Part shown: piece after piece, positions 36,924 through 45,450 of the stretch | Position numbering within the stretch: the first letter of the stretch is position 1 | Layout: each line of letters starts with the position of its first letter | NCBI GenBank assembly: GCA_029946125.1 | Contig: JAQSDX010000001.1 | Location: 1 to 64,000, forward strand | Direction: 5' to 3' | Length of the DNA: 64,000 nucleotides | From: Candidatus Methylobacter titanis | Lineage (GTDB): Bacteria > Pseudomonadota > Gammaproteobacteria > Methylococcales > Methylomonadaceae | The notes under the pieces: generated by a model | The model's database searches: none | What the model was told of the DNA's origin: nothing | What the model saw: the letters and a program-made list of their open reading frames with translations, nothing else | Position numbers and translations under genes: made by a program

Positions 36924-38294
36924 TTATAAGGGTGATCCGCAAGCATTCAACTCGTCCTGCAAGCGCTGATAAATGCCGCCGAAGCTGCCGTTGCTCATCA
37001 ACACAAAATGGCCTTTGTTCCGCGCTTCAGATTTAAGCTTGGCGATAATGTCATCCAGCGATAGGTAGATTTCAATGTTAGCGGCGTACTTTTTCAGCTC
37101 ACTTAAATCCCAGCCCATCGCTTCCGGCTGGTAGATGATAGCCAGATCGGCATTAGCCAGAGATTCCGCCAGGGTTTTGGTATGTACGCCCAGCCGCATG
37201 GTGTTTGAGCGCGGCTCGACTATCGCAATGATGCGCTCTGATCCCACCTGTTTGCGCAAGCCGTCCAGCGTCATTTGTATCGCGGTCGGATGATGGGCAA
37301 AGTCATCATATAAGGTCACGCCGTTGATGCTGGCGATCACTTCCATACGACGTTTTACATTTTTAAACTGCCCCAGCGCGGTTATCGCATCCTTGGGCAG
37401 GATGCCGATGTGTCTTGCGGCGACTATCGCCGACAGCGCGTTGTAGACATTATGTTCGCCGGTTAACGACCATTCGACACAGCCTTGTACTTGATTGTCC
37501 ATCAGCACTTCGAACCGGCTGCCGTCGGCTTTAATCAATTGCGCGTTCCACTGAGCATTTGAATTAATCGAAGTCTTCGCAACCGGCGTCCAGCACCCCA
37601 TCGCCAAGACCTCATTGATATTGGCGTCGCATTCAGGGCTGATTATCAGGCCCTCTCCGGGCACCGTCCTGACCAGGTGATGGAATTGTTTTTTGATCGC
37701 ATCCAGATCGGGAAAAATATCGGCATGGTCGTATTCAAGGTTATTCAGGATGGCTGTTCTGGGGCGATAGTGGACAAATTTTGAACGCTTATCGAAAAAC
37801 GCGGAATCGTATTCATCGGCCTCGATCACAAAAAAGTCGGATTCTCCCAGCCGCGCCGAAATACCGAAATTTAACGGGATGCCGCCGATTAAAAAACCCG
37901 GATTAAAACCCTGATGCTCCAGTATCCAGCTGAGCATACTGGTGGTCGTGGTTTTACCGTGAGTTCCGGCAACACCCAATACCCATTTATCCTGCAACAC
38001 ATGCTCGGCCAGCCATTGCGGACCGGAAACATATCGCAATCCCTGATTCAGTACCGCTTCGACTTCGGGATTGCCGCGCGACAGGGCATTGCCGATAATC
38101 ACCAAGTCAGGTTTACTGTCCAGGTTCTCGGCCCGATAACCTTCCATCAACACGATGCCTTGCTGTTCCAGCTGCGTGCTCATCGGCGGATAAACATTCT
38201 GGTCGGAACCGCTGACCTGATGCCCCAACTGCCGCGCAATGACGGCCAGTCCGCCCATGAATGTGCCGCAAATACCTAAGATATGAATATGCAA
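36924..38294 (-). CDS. mpl: UDP-MurNAc:tripeptide ligase, cell-wall recycling
   Basis: Reattaches the recycled peptide L-Ala-gamma-D-Glu-mDAP to UDP-MurNAc, saving cell-wall material. The 456-residue protein begins with the MurC-like HIHILGICGTFMGGLA Rossmann segment. It then carries the ATP loop GVAGTHGKTTTTSML (about 108-122), the middle domain motif EADEYDSAFFDKRSKF, typical of Mpl over MurC, and YDDFAHHPTAI. Placed ahead of trpD on the same strand, it is an unusual partner for tryptophan genes. Confidence 0.95.
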   Translation of the reverse strand: MHIHILGICGTFMGGLAVIARQLGHQVSGSDQNVYPPMSTQLEQQGIVLMEGYRAENLDSKPDLVIIGNALSRGNPEVEAVLNQGLRYVSGPQWLAEHVLQDKWVLGVAGTHGKTTTTSMLSWILEHQGFNPGFLIGGIPLNFGISARLGESDFFVIEADEYDSAFFDKRSKFVHYRPRTAILNNLEYDHADIFPDLDAIKKQFHHLVRTVPGEGLIISPECDANINEVLAMGCWTPVAKTSINSNAQWNAQLIKADGSRFEVLMDNQVQGCVEWSLTGEHNVYNALSAIVAARHIGILPKDAITALGQFKNVKRRMEVIASINGVTLYDDFAHHPTAIQMTLDGLRKQVGSERIIAIVEPRSNTMRLGVHTKTLAESLANADLAIIYQPEAMGWDLSELKKYAANIEIYLSLDDIIAKLKSEARNKGHFVLMSNGSFGGIYQRLQDELNACGSPL

Positions 38295-38313
38295 TGTTTT
38301 ATCCTTTAGTGAG

Positions 38314-38850
38314 TTATTTTTTGTCCGCTGGCTTCGTATCGGACTTTTCTGCCGGTTTTCCAGCGGCGCCGTCTTTGCTGGTCGCTTCTTCTATCGGCAC
38401 TTCCGCCTCTTCTTTTGCCCCGGCTTTCTCCAGTATTTCAATCACTTTTTTATGGTCGGTTTTTTTGGCTCGGCCCATAACCGTCACATTTTCTTTGTCC
38501 AGCGCATTCACATCGGCTCCGGCTGCAATCAGCAAACTGACGATGTCTTCATTGCCGAAAACCAGCGCATCCATTAACGCTGTTACGCCTAAATTATCGG
38601 CGAGGCTGACATCGGCTCCGTACGCCAGCAGTAGCTTAACAATGCGTACATTGCCGTTAAAACTAGCGGCCATCAAAGCAGTGCGGCCGACGGCTGTTTT
38701 ACTGTTAACATCGATCCCTTGCGCCAGCAAAGCTTCTGTTCTATCAATCTTGCCGATCATTGCCGCCGCAAATAAATCTTGACCATCTTGTGCATGCGTC
38801 GCTGTGGACAAAACTAATAATAGAATTAAAAAGCCGTCTTTGTATTTCAT
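38314..38850 (-). CDS. secreted ankyrin-repeat protein
   Basis: A 178-residue protein with a signal peptide (FLILLLVLSTATHA). About four ankyrin repeats follow, each about 33 residues and visible as LFAAAMIGKIDRTEALLAQG, TALMAASFNGNVRIVKLL, TALMDALVFGNEDIVSLL and a weaker last copy. The tail is charged and Ala/Lys-rich (KPAEKSDTKPADKK). It probably binds a protein partner in the periplasm; the partner is unknown. It starts 19 bases ahead of mpl on the same strand and is divergent from apaG. Confidence 0.85.
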   Translation of the reverse strand: MKYKDGFLILLLVLSTATHAQDGQDLFAAAMIGKIDRTEALLAQGIDVNSKTAVGRTALMAASFNGNVRIVKLLLAYGADVSLADNLGVTALMDALVFGNEDIVSLLIAAGADVNALDKENVTVMGRAKKTDHKKVIEILEKAGAKEEAEVPIEEATSKDGAAGKPAEKSDTKPADKK

Positions 38851-38921
38851 ACTGAATAGTTACTTGCGTTTAATGAAAAGTTACGATGAAATAAACACTA
38901 TATAACCCATATGATCTAATA

Positions 38922-39299
38922 ATGAACGAAAAAAACAAAATAATAGTTGAGGCCAAACCTCTTTTTATAGAAGCGCAATCTTCTCCGGATGAAGATCGCT
39001 ATGTCTTTGCCTACACCATCACTATTACCAATGTCGGCAAAATACCGGCAAAACTGCTCCAGCGTCATTGGCTGATTACCGATTCCAATGGCAAAACCCA
39101 GGAAGTCAGAGGCGATGGCGTCATCGGCGAACAACCTTATCTTAAACCCGGCGAGTCTTTTCGTTACACCAGCGGTGCGATGATAGAAACACCGGTCGGC
39201 ACCATGCAGGGTGACTATACGATGCATTCGGATGATGGCGATAATTTCCAGGCAGACGTACCCCGGTTTACCTTATCCATCCCAAGAACCCTGCATTAA
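38922..39299 (+). CDS. apaG: ApaG protein
   Basis: A 125-residue single-domain beta-sandwich protein of the ApaG/DUF525 family, associated with cobalt and magnesium handling in Salmonella. Segments RYVFAYTITITNVGKIPAKL, RHWLITDSNG, VRGDGVIGEQPYLKPGESF and the MQGDYTM end piece are typical. It lies 2 bases ahead of apaH in the classic apaGH order, though ksgA and pdxA, often upstream, are absent here. Confidence 0.95.
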   Translation: MNEKNKIIVEAKPLFIEAQSSPDEDRYVFAYTITITNVGKIPAKLLQRHWLITDSNGKTQEVRGDGVIGEQPYLKPGESFRYTSGAMIETPVGTMQGDYTMHSDDGDNFQADVPRFTLSIPRTLH

Positions 39300-39301
39300 C
39301 A

Positions 39302-40147
39302 ATGTCTGTTTATGCTATCGGTGATATTCAAGGCTGTTTTGATGAATTATTAAGACTCCTCGATACCATTTGTTTTAATGAACACACCGATCAACTGTGG
39401 TTTGCCGGTGATCTGGTCAATCGCGGCCCCAAATCTTTAGAAACCCTGCGTTTTGTCAAATCGCTGGGAGATTCTGCAGTCACTGTGCTCGGCAACCATG
39501 ATTTGCATTTACTGGCCGCGTCCTGCGCAGCCAAAATAGCCAATAAAAAAGACTCGCTATTGCCGATACTTGAAGCGCCGGACAGGGACGAGTTAATCGA
39601 CTGGTTAAGGCATAGGCCTTTATTTCATTTTAACGATGATTTCTGCCTGGTTCATGCCGGCCTTCCGCCGCAATGGGATTTTAAAAAAACCCAAAAAATG
39701 GCCTTGCTGGCGGAACAGGCCCTAAGAAGTCCTGATTATCAGGCGTTTTTAAAACAAATGTACGGCAACAAGCCCAATATCTGGTCATCCAATTTAAAAG
39801 GCGTCGAAAAGCTGCGTTTTATCATTAATTGCTTTACCCGTATGCGTTATTGCGATGTTAATGGTCGGCTGGATTTTGTTCAAAGCGGGCCTTTAGGCTC
39901 TCAACCCAAAAGTCTTGTTCCGTGGTTTGCAGCGCCTAAACGTAAAAACGCAAACATGCGCATTATCTTCGGTCACTGGTCTACCTTGGGCTATTACGAG
40001 GGACCTAACTGTTATGCCATCGATACCGGCTGTCTTTGGGGCGGCCAATTGACTGCATTAAAACTGGGTGAACCGGTGCAGCGTTTCAGCATTGATTGTC
40101 CCGAAACCAAAAAATCCGGTAAAAATTCTCTGGCTGTAGCGGGTTAA
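39302..40147 (+). CDS. apaH: symmetrical diadenosine tetraphosphatase
   Basis: Splits Ap4A into two ADP, and removes Np4 caps from bacterial RNA in studied relatives. The 281-residue metallophosphatase carries all core motifs: YAIGDIQGCFDEL (5-17), FAGDLVNRGP, VLGNHDLHLL, LVHAGLPPQWD and, near the end, IIFGHWSTLGY. Length is standard. It follows apaG after 2 bases and converges on folA with a perfect palindrome in between. Confidence 0.97.
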   Translation: MSVYAIGDIQGCFDELLRLLDTICFNEHTDQLWFAGDLVNRGPKSLETLRFVKSLGDSAVTVLGNHDLHLLAASCAAKIANKKDSLLPILEAPDRDELIDWLRHRPLFHFNDDFCLVHAGLPPQWDFKKTQKMALLAEQALRSPDYQAFLKQMYGNKPNIWSSNLKGVEKLRFIINCFTRMRYCDVNGRLDFVQSGPLGSQPKSLVPWFAAPKRKNANMRIIFGHWSTLGYYEGPNCYAIDTGCLWGGQLTALKLGEPVQRFSIDCPETKKSGKNSLAVAG

Positions 40148-40192
40148 CCTATTAAGCCACTCCTACGATTGCAAAAAATGTTAACGCTCGTA

Positions 40193-40220
40193 AGCAGTGC
40201 AAAGCCGGCTTTGCACTGCT
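40193..40220. terminator. palindrome between convergent apaH and folA
   Basis: A perfect 28-base palindrome (half-site AGCAGTGCAAAGCC) reaches into the folA stop codon. Being between convergent genes, with a T-rich run after it on the plus strand (agccttttcgttttt), it can serve as a two-way transcription end. Confidence 0.6.
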
Positions 40221-40710
40221 AGCCTTTTCGTTTTTCCAGCTTCAAAAAACTGTAGCTGAACCCCGCATCAGCATCGTCCCGGATATCTTCCCTCTCCACC
40301 TCAATCCACTGATCTGCATCAATTTCGGGAAAAAACGTATCGCCGGGGAATTCCTGATGTATTTGCGTCAGGTAGAGCGTATCGGCAACCGGCAGCATCG
40401 ACTTGTAAAAATCCGAGCCGCCGATAACGAAAATTTCTTCAGCCTCACAGCAACTTTCCAGCGCCTTTTCAATATCATTAAACACCAGACAGCCCGGTTG
40501 GCTGTATGCCGAATTCCTGCTGATAATGATGTTGGTGCGCCCCGGCAGCGGCCTGCCTATCGACTCGTAGGTTTTTCTGCCCATTAAAATGGGCGCACCC
40601 ATGGTGATTTTTTTAAATTTTTTAAGGTCGGCGGATAAATGCCAGGGCATTTGATTGTTCAGGCCGATGGCCCGATTGCTCGCCATCGCGACGATAAGTG
40701 ATATTTTCAT
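40219..40710 (-). CDS. folA: dihydrofolate reductase
   Basis: Reduces dihydrofolate to tetrahydrofolate with NADPH. From the ATG at 40710 the protein has 163 residues, beginning ISLIVAMASNRAIGLNNQMPWHL (substrate-site loop), then MGRKTYESIGRPLPGRTNIII (NADPH binding) and EEIFVIGGSDFY. An ATG eight codons earlier at 40734 is also possible; the shorter start fits the family's usual N-terminus. The acidic residue of the active site is the Asp in LSADLKKF. It is coded apart from thyA, which lies 6.5 kb away. Confidence 0.96.
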   Translation of the reverse strand: MKISLIVAMASNRAIGLNNQMPWHLSADLKKFKKITMGAPILMGRKTYESIGRPLPGRTNIIISRNSAYSQPGCLVFNDIEKALESCCEAEEIFVIGGSDFYKSMLPVADTLYLTQIHQEFPGDTFFPEIDADQWIEVEREDIRDDADAGFSYSFLKLEKRKG

Positions 40711-40990
40711 ATTAATGCAGTATTTTTTAGCCATTGAATTTTACTCAAGCATCATACCCCTGAATGGCAGGATTAAGGCTAGAATAAAGACTATTCGCAC
40801 CTGCCTATAAGCGATTTTGTATGACAAAATTACTGTAAAACAGCATCCCATATTTTCCAGTTTCAACGTCATTTTTTGACCTTGAATTGATTGACTGAGG
40901 TTACTGCGTAATAGTTATTCAATCTTCACCACGAAGCTTTATTGTTCTGCGTTGAGCTAACAATACCCTATACGACTGACGAGCAGTTTT

Positions 40991-42436
40991 GTGCACAAAT
41001 CCATTCGAATCAAATTATTTCTAACTTTTCTGCTGACCACATTGCTGGTTGTGGCCGGCATGTATTTGTTTATGCGCTGGTCCTTGGATCGGGGCTTTAA
41101 TGAACTTATTGAGACGCGGCAACGTGAACGGGTCTCAAACTTGATCGATGGACTGACCGACTATTATGCCGATACCGGCAGTTGGGAACCTTTGGCCGGG
41201 AACAAGCAACAATGGATTCAGTTGCTGTTGCAATCCGATAACCGTCGTCACCGGCATCCGGCACCCTGGATGAAAAAAGCACTGACCGAGCCGCTGAACA
41301 GATGGCCTCCCGACGTCGAATCCGAAGCCCTTAGCAAACGGCGTTTCAAGCCTTTGGAAATGCGGGTGATGCTATTAGCCGCTGATAAATCGATTATTTT
41401 CGGTCAACCAGAAGCGCTGTCGCAATTAACGCTGCAAGTAATCAAGCATGAGGACCGAGTCGTCGGTTTTCTGGGACTGTTGCCGGGAAAACCTGACAAT
41501 CAACTCGGCGAACTCCGGTTTATGGAAAGGCAGGCTAAAGAATTCGCTTGGATTGCACTGTTAATGATAACGCTTTCCGCCGTTCTGGCACTTTTGCTGG
41601 CCTATATTCTGGGTCGGCCGATCAAGCGCATTACTGCGGCAGCCAAAGAGCTGGCTGTCGGCCGATATGATGTCCGCCTGCCAGTCGAATCCGGTGATGA
41701 ACTCGGACAGCTGGCGCGTGACTTTAATGAAATGGCCGCCGCCCTGGAACAGTCGGAACAGGCCAGACGGCGTTGGGTTGCCGATATTTCCCATGAGTTG
41801 CGTACCCCATTGTCGGTATTGCGCGGGGAATTGGAAGCATTGCAGGACGGCATTCGTCCAATGAACCGTGCAGCCATCGATTCTTTGTTCGGCGATGTTA
41901 TGCGGCTAAACCGGTTAACGGAGGATCTTTATCAATTGGCCTTGTCCGACCAAGGCGCATTGACTTACCGAAAAGCTGTTATTGATCCGATAGCCGTTTT
42001 AACAGCGGACTTGGCTGCGCTGATGCCTGAATTCGACAGTAAACAGCTGAGCGTTCAACTGATCGATACCACTCAAGGCACTGTTCGTGTTTATGCCGAT
42101 CCGGACCGTTTATCGCAGCTGTTCCGCAATGTGCTGAAAAATAGCGCCAACTATACCGACAGCGGCGGCCGTCTGGAAATCACTGTCGCAAAAAAGGCGG
42201 ATACCTTGTTCATCGATATGGCCGATAGCGCCCCGGGGGTATCCGATGAGGAAAGGGAGAAATTGTTCGACCGGTTTTACCGGGTCGAACATTCGCGCAG
42301 CAGAAATCACGGAGGCGCCGGGCTCGGTCTGGCCATTTGCCGAAATATAGTGGCCGCGCATAACGGCATTATCAAGGCGCAGGCGTCATCTCTGGGCGGA
42401 CTCGCCATACACATTGAATTACCTTTGCAATCATGA
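40991..42436 (+). CDS. baeS: BaeS-like envelope-stress sensor kinase
   Basis: A 481-residue membrane histidine kinase starting with GTG. Two helices (about 9-30 and 186-206) flank a periplasmic sensor region rich in Arg and Pro. A HAMP domain (about 207-260), the dimerisation helix with H268 in VADISHELRTPL, and an ATPase domain (N-box FRNVLKNSANYT, DSAPGVSDEE, GLGLAICRNI) follow. The overall form and the Spy-like gene nearby indicate the BaeSR envelope-stress system. It overlaps its regulator gene by 4 bases. Confidence 0.9.
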   Translation: MHKSIRIKLFLTFLLTTLLVVAGMYLFMRWSLDRGFNELIETRQRERVSNLIDGLTDYYADTGSWEPLAGNKQQWIQLLLQSDNRRHRHPAPWMKKALTEPLNRWPPDVESEALSKRRFKPLEMRVMLLAADKSIIFGQPEALSQLTLQVIKHEDRVVGFLGLLPGKPDNQLGELRFMERQAKEFAWIALLMITLSAVLALLLAYILGRPIKRITAAAKELAVGRYDVRLPVESGDELGQLARDFNEMAAALEQSEQARRRWVADISHELRTPLSVLRGELEALQDGIRPMNRAAIDSLFGDVMRLNRLTEDLYQLALSDQGALTYRKAVIDPIAVLTADLAALMPEFDSKQLSVQLIDTTQGTVRVYADPDRLSQLFRNVLKNSANYTDSGGRLEITVAKKADTLFIDMADSAPGVSDEEREKLFDRFYRVEHSRSRNHGGAGLGLAICRNIVAAHNGIIKAQASSLGGLAIHIELPLQS

Positions 42437-43137
42437 CCATGAATGAAGCAAGCCTTATATTAATCGTCGAAGATGAACAAAAGCTCGCCAAGCTGGCAGA
42501 GGATTATCTGCAAAATGCCGGTTTTGCCACCGCTACGCTTGGCGAGGGCAATGCGGTTGTGCCCTGGGTCAAACAGCAGCATCCGGATCTGGTGTTATTG
42601 GATCTGATGTTGCCGGGTTGCGATGGTCTGACGATTTGCCGTGAACTACGCAGTTTTAGCAAAGTGCCGATTATTATGGTTACTGCGCGTATAGAGGAAA
42701 TCGATCGTTTACTGGGTCTGGAAATGGGTGCCGACGATTATATTTGCAAGCCTTACAGTCCCCGTGAAATGGTGGCGCGGGTCAAGGCGGTACTGCGCCG
42801 ATTGCAGCCTCAAGCGGATAATGATGAGCATCATGTTCAATTGTTAACCCTGGATGCCAACAGTTTTCGGGTATTGGCCGCAGGGCGTGAAATCGAATTG
42901 ACCTCAGTGGAATTCCAGCTGCTGCAAGTGCTGTACCGGCAACCCGGCCGCATCTTTTCCCGGTCGGCATTGATGGATCAGATTTATCAGGATCAGCGGA
43001 GTGTTTCGGACCGTACTATCGACAGTCACATCAAAAAATTGAGAAAAAAACTGGCCGAACTGTTACCCGGCCAGGAACTGATTCATTCGGTCTATGGCGC
43101 CGGTTATCGCTATGATCCGCAACGGGATAGTGATTAG
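42433..43137 (+). CDS. baeR: BaeR-like response regulator
   Basis: A 234-residue OmpR-type regulator. The receiver shows the acidic pair in IVEDEQK, phospho-acceptor D57 in VLLDLMLPG and K106 in YICKPYSP; a winged helix follows (about 130-230, ending VYGAGYRYD). In enteric bacteria BaeR turns on spy and multidrug-efflux genes after envelope damage. The Spy-like gene 140 bases downstream is the obvious candidate target. It is translationally coupled to baeS. Confidence 0.91.
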   Translation: MTMNEASLILIVEDEQKLAKLAEDYLQNAGFATATLGEGNAVVPWVKQQHPDLVLLDLMLPGCDGLTICRELRSFSKVPIIMVTARIEEIDRLLGLEMGADDYICKPYSPREMVARVKAVLRRLQPQADNDEHHVQLLTLDANSFRVLAAGREIELTSVEFQLLQVLYRQPGRIFSRSALMDQIYQDQRSVSDRTIDSHIKKLRKKLAELLPGQELIHSVYGAGYRYDPQRDSD

Positions 43138-43278
43138 GTAAAGCAAGGAATAGATAAGCGTTAATTTGCACATTATTTCCTTAATTGCTCCAAATTGTTT
43201 GTGCTTTTCGTGGTTAAAGTAGATCTCGAAAACGGAAAAACGCCGTTTGATGATCCTTAATCAATTGAGAGATTTACC

Positions 43279-43626
43279 ATGAACAAAAAAATCATCACCA
43301 TCATCGCACTGGCCTTGGCCTTTCCTTTGACTGTAGCCGCATTTCCCGGCGGCCATGACGGAGGCCGCCACCAGGGCAATAAAGTGGAACATATGGCCAA
43401 ACAGCTGGATTTAAACGCGGAGCAAAAAAGCAAATTGGAAGTAATCTTCAAAGAACAGCAGGAAAAACGTGAAGCGCTTCGTCAGGAAAGCCGTTTGCGT
43501 ATGCAGGAAGTGTTAACTGCCGAGCAGATGACCAAGTTGGATGTCATCAAAAAAGACCACCAGGAAAAATGGCAAAAACGTCATGAGGAAAGGAAAAACC
43601 AAAAACAAAACGAAAGCCAAAAGTAA
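43279..43626 (+). CDS. Spy/CpxP-like periplasmic protein
   Basis: A 115-residue secreted protein: signal peptide (ITIIALALAFPLTVAA then FPGG), a His/Gly-rich segment (GGHDGGRHQGNK) and a long charged helix rich in Glu, Lys and Gln. It contains two LTxxQ-like motifs (LDLNAEQ near 48 and VLTAEQ near 77). Spy is a periplasmic chaperone under BaeR and CpxR control, and its position just after baeSR fits. The His-rich stretch hints at metal binding. Confidence 0.85.
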   Translation: MNKKIITIIALALAFPLTVAAFPGGHDGGRHQGNKVEHMAKQLDLNAEQKSKLEVIFKEQQEKREALRQESRLRMQEVLTAEQMTKLDVIKKDHQEKWQKRHEERKNQKQNESQK

Positions 43627-43713
43627 ACACGCTTTGGTTTTAGAAGCGGCTGTTGTTGTCCAGGGACGGACTCAGCGCTAAACACCCAGATAAATCTTTT
43701 GAGGTAGATAACT

Positions 43714-44001
43714 ATGAACAGTCTAAACCACAAAATCATGCTCCTTGTGGGTGTGTTGATGTTATTCGGTCAACAAACCGTCATGGCAGATAACCGGCCG
43801 CCTTCGCATCGGAACGCCCAGATCAACCGTATGTACAATGCGCCTCTGCGTAAACCCCAGTTTGGGCATCGTTTCGACAGCCGCCGCAATATGTCGGCAC
43901 CCGCCTACAGGTACTATTATAAGCCCAGTTACCGGGTCAATCATTTTCCTCGAAGACATAACCGAGCTTTTGTTAATGCCCGCCGAAGATTTCTTTTTTG
44001 A
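43714..44001 (+). CDS. small secreted basic protein, unknown function
   Basis: A 95-residue product with a signal-like N-terminus (IMLLVGVLMLFGQQTVMA). The mature part is very rich in Arg, His, Tyr, Asn and Pro (for example MYNAPLRKPQFGHRFDSRR and YRYYYKPSYRVNHFPRR). I recognise no family. GAGGTAG lies ahead of the start. Coming right after the Spy-like gene on the same strand, it may belong to the envelope-stress response. It could bind anionic polymers such as RNA or lipopolysaccharide, which is a guess from charge alone. Confidence 0.6.
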   Translation: MNSLNHKIMLLVGVLMLFGQQTVMADNRPPSHRNAQINRMYNAPLRKPQFGHRFDSRRNMSAPAYRYYYKPSYRVNHFPRRHNRAFVNARRRFLF

Positions 44002-44033
44002 CGGTTTCTTTTAAATGTTATGCGCTCTACTGA

Positions 44034-44597
44034 TTACTCCTTGCCGCTTTGCCGAATGCTCCAGAAGACCAGACCGACCAGGGCAAGAACGACTACACCA
44101 ATCAGGTAGTCCTGGAGTAAAAGTTCTTTTGGCTGCCCGTAAGGCTTGGCGACTAGGGTTCCGGAAGTCGTCGTCACAGTTGGCGTAGCGGTTTCCGTTG
44201 TTGGTTTATGTTTGCTAATGTCGGCATCCGGATAAACCATAAACTGCGCTACACCATCACGGAAAGACCAATCAATATCATGGTTTTCGGAGAGGGTTAT
44301 CATTACGTTTTCAGGCGGAATACCTGGATTAACCGCCAGATTTTCCACCACTTTTTTATAAAACGCCTGTTTTGATTCGTTTGAGCGGCCAGCACGCATC
44401 ACCAAATGCATCATCACTCGGTCACCATCACGGCCTTGAAGCTGTAATTGCTCCGAATCGAGCTGATGAATAATCTGGTAACGGTCATCCGGTGGGAAAC
44501 CCATGGTTTCAATGACAGCTGAGTTGATGCCATCACCAACCGCTTTAATGTATTCGGGTGATTTGCCTGAAAGTATCGAAATGTTAACGAGTGGCAT
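44034..44597 (-). CDS. tautomerase-family protein with a C-terminal membrane helix
   Basis: A 187-residue protein. Residues 1-130 look like a 4-oxalocrotonate tautomerase-type fold, with the catalytic Pro expected directly after the start (MPLVNISIL, P2 exposed once Met is removed) and PPENVMITLSENHDIDWSF, as in the family's larger members. A Thr-rich linker (about 134-150) and one helix (about 165-182, LIGVVVLALVGLVFWSI) follow, ending in a basic tail. The membrane anchor is uncommon in this family. It lies after a MarR gene on the same strand. Confidence 0.8.
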   Translation of the reverse strand: MPLVNISILSGKSPEYIKAVGDGINSAVIETMGFPPDDRYQIIHQLDSEQLQLQGRDGDRVMMHLVMRAGRSNESKQAFYKKVVENLAVNPGIPPENVMITLSENHDIDWSFRDGVAQFMVYPDADISKHKPTTETATPTVTTTSGTLVAKPYGQPKELLLQDYLIGVVVLALVGLVFWSIRQSGKE

Positions 44598-44712
44598 GCT
44601 AATCCTTTGTTCTGGTGAATATTGTTAATGGGTCGGTTAACTTGCTATGAGTCGAGCGAAGTGTCGACTAATAAATTAATTGCGGAGCCAGCGGAGGCCG
44701 AAGACCAAATGT

Positions 44713-45189
44713 CTACTGATCAGTTTCTTCAACAAGCTGTTCGCTCTCATTGCTGCGTGCTGCGATTACCGCTTTGCGCAACCGCAGCAGAGTGGCTTCA
44801 AGAGTCGCGATATCTTCTGGGGAATAATCATTAAATATCCGATAAATGAATGCCAGATGCTCGGGAAAAGTGCGTTGGTATAAGTCCTTTCCCGCCTCCG
44901 TTAGTTGTACAATCTGACTGCGGCCATCCGTTTCCGAGGCAACACGCTGAACCAGTCCTTTATCCTCCAACCGGCTGATTACGCCGGTCAACGTGCCTTT
45001 AGTAATTAAGGTTTTCTCACCCAGTATCTTGAAGTTCATACCGGCCGTATTGCCTAAGGTGATGATAATATCGAATTGCGGCAGCGTCAGATCCAGGGTG
45101 TGAACATGACTGGCTGCATAAGATAAGAAAGTCTGGTGTGTGCGTAATAACTCTCGTAGAGCAGTCGGAAATGTTAATGCAGAGTCCAT
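44713..45189 (-). CDS. MarR-family regulator
   Basis: A winged-helix MarR-type repressor of 158 residues from the ATG at 45189. The recognition region MNFKILGEKTLITKGTLTGVISRLEDKGLVQRV and the wing SETDGRSQIVQLTEAG are clear (quoted here from two adjoining parts). A TTG 11 codons earlier would make it longer. MarR proteins sense small aromatic or oxidising compounds and usually control neighbours; the tautomerase gene 115 bases downstream is the likely target. Confidence 0.88.
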   Translation of the reverse strand: MDSALTFPTALRELLRTHQTFLSYAASHVHTLDLTLPQFDIIITLGNTAGMNFKILGEKTLITKGTLTGVISRLEDKGLVQRVASETDGRSQIVQLTEAGKDLYQRTFPEHLAFIYRIFNDYSPEDIATLEATLLRLRKAVIAARSNESEQLVEETDQ

Positions 45190-45326
45190 AGTGTCAATAT
45201 TAATTGTTTTAATTAGTACCAAATAATAGCCCTAACGAAAATTAACCTCAAGGTTTTTAATATTATTTGAAGCGGATCGTTAAATGCATGATCGCGGGCA
45301 AACCACTTTAAACGACGCTGCAAACC

Positions 45327-45362
45327 AAACCCTTATTCGAGTTTTCGAGTAAGGGTTTTTTT
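45327..45362 (+). terminator. strong rho-independent terminator ahead of the asparaginase gene
   Basis: A 14-pair stem (AAACCCTTATTCGA with TCGAGTAAGGGTTT, one G-U pair) and a 4-base loop run straight into a T-tract on the plus strand. It lies 88 bases before the asparaginase start, and no plus-strand gene lies upstream within the MarR-asparaginase gap. It therefore ends either a small RNA starting in 45190-45326 or a leader of the asparaginase mRNA. Confidence 0.8.
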
Positions 45363-45450
45363 ACCGTCTTTCATACCGCTATTTGGTTTTCGTAAAAATT
45401 ACTATAATATTCTGATTAATATCAATAATTCACTACAGAATAATAAGTTT

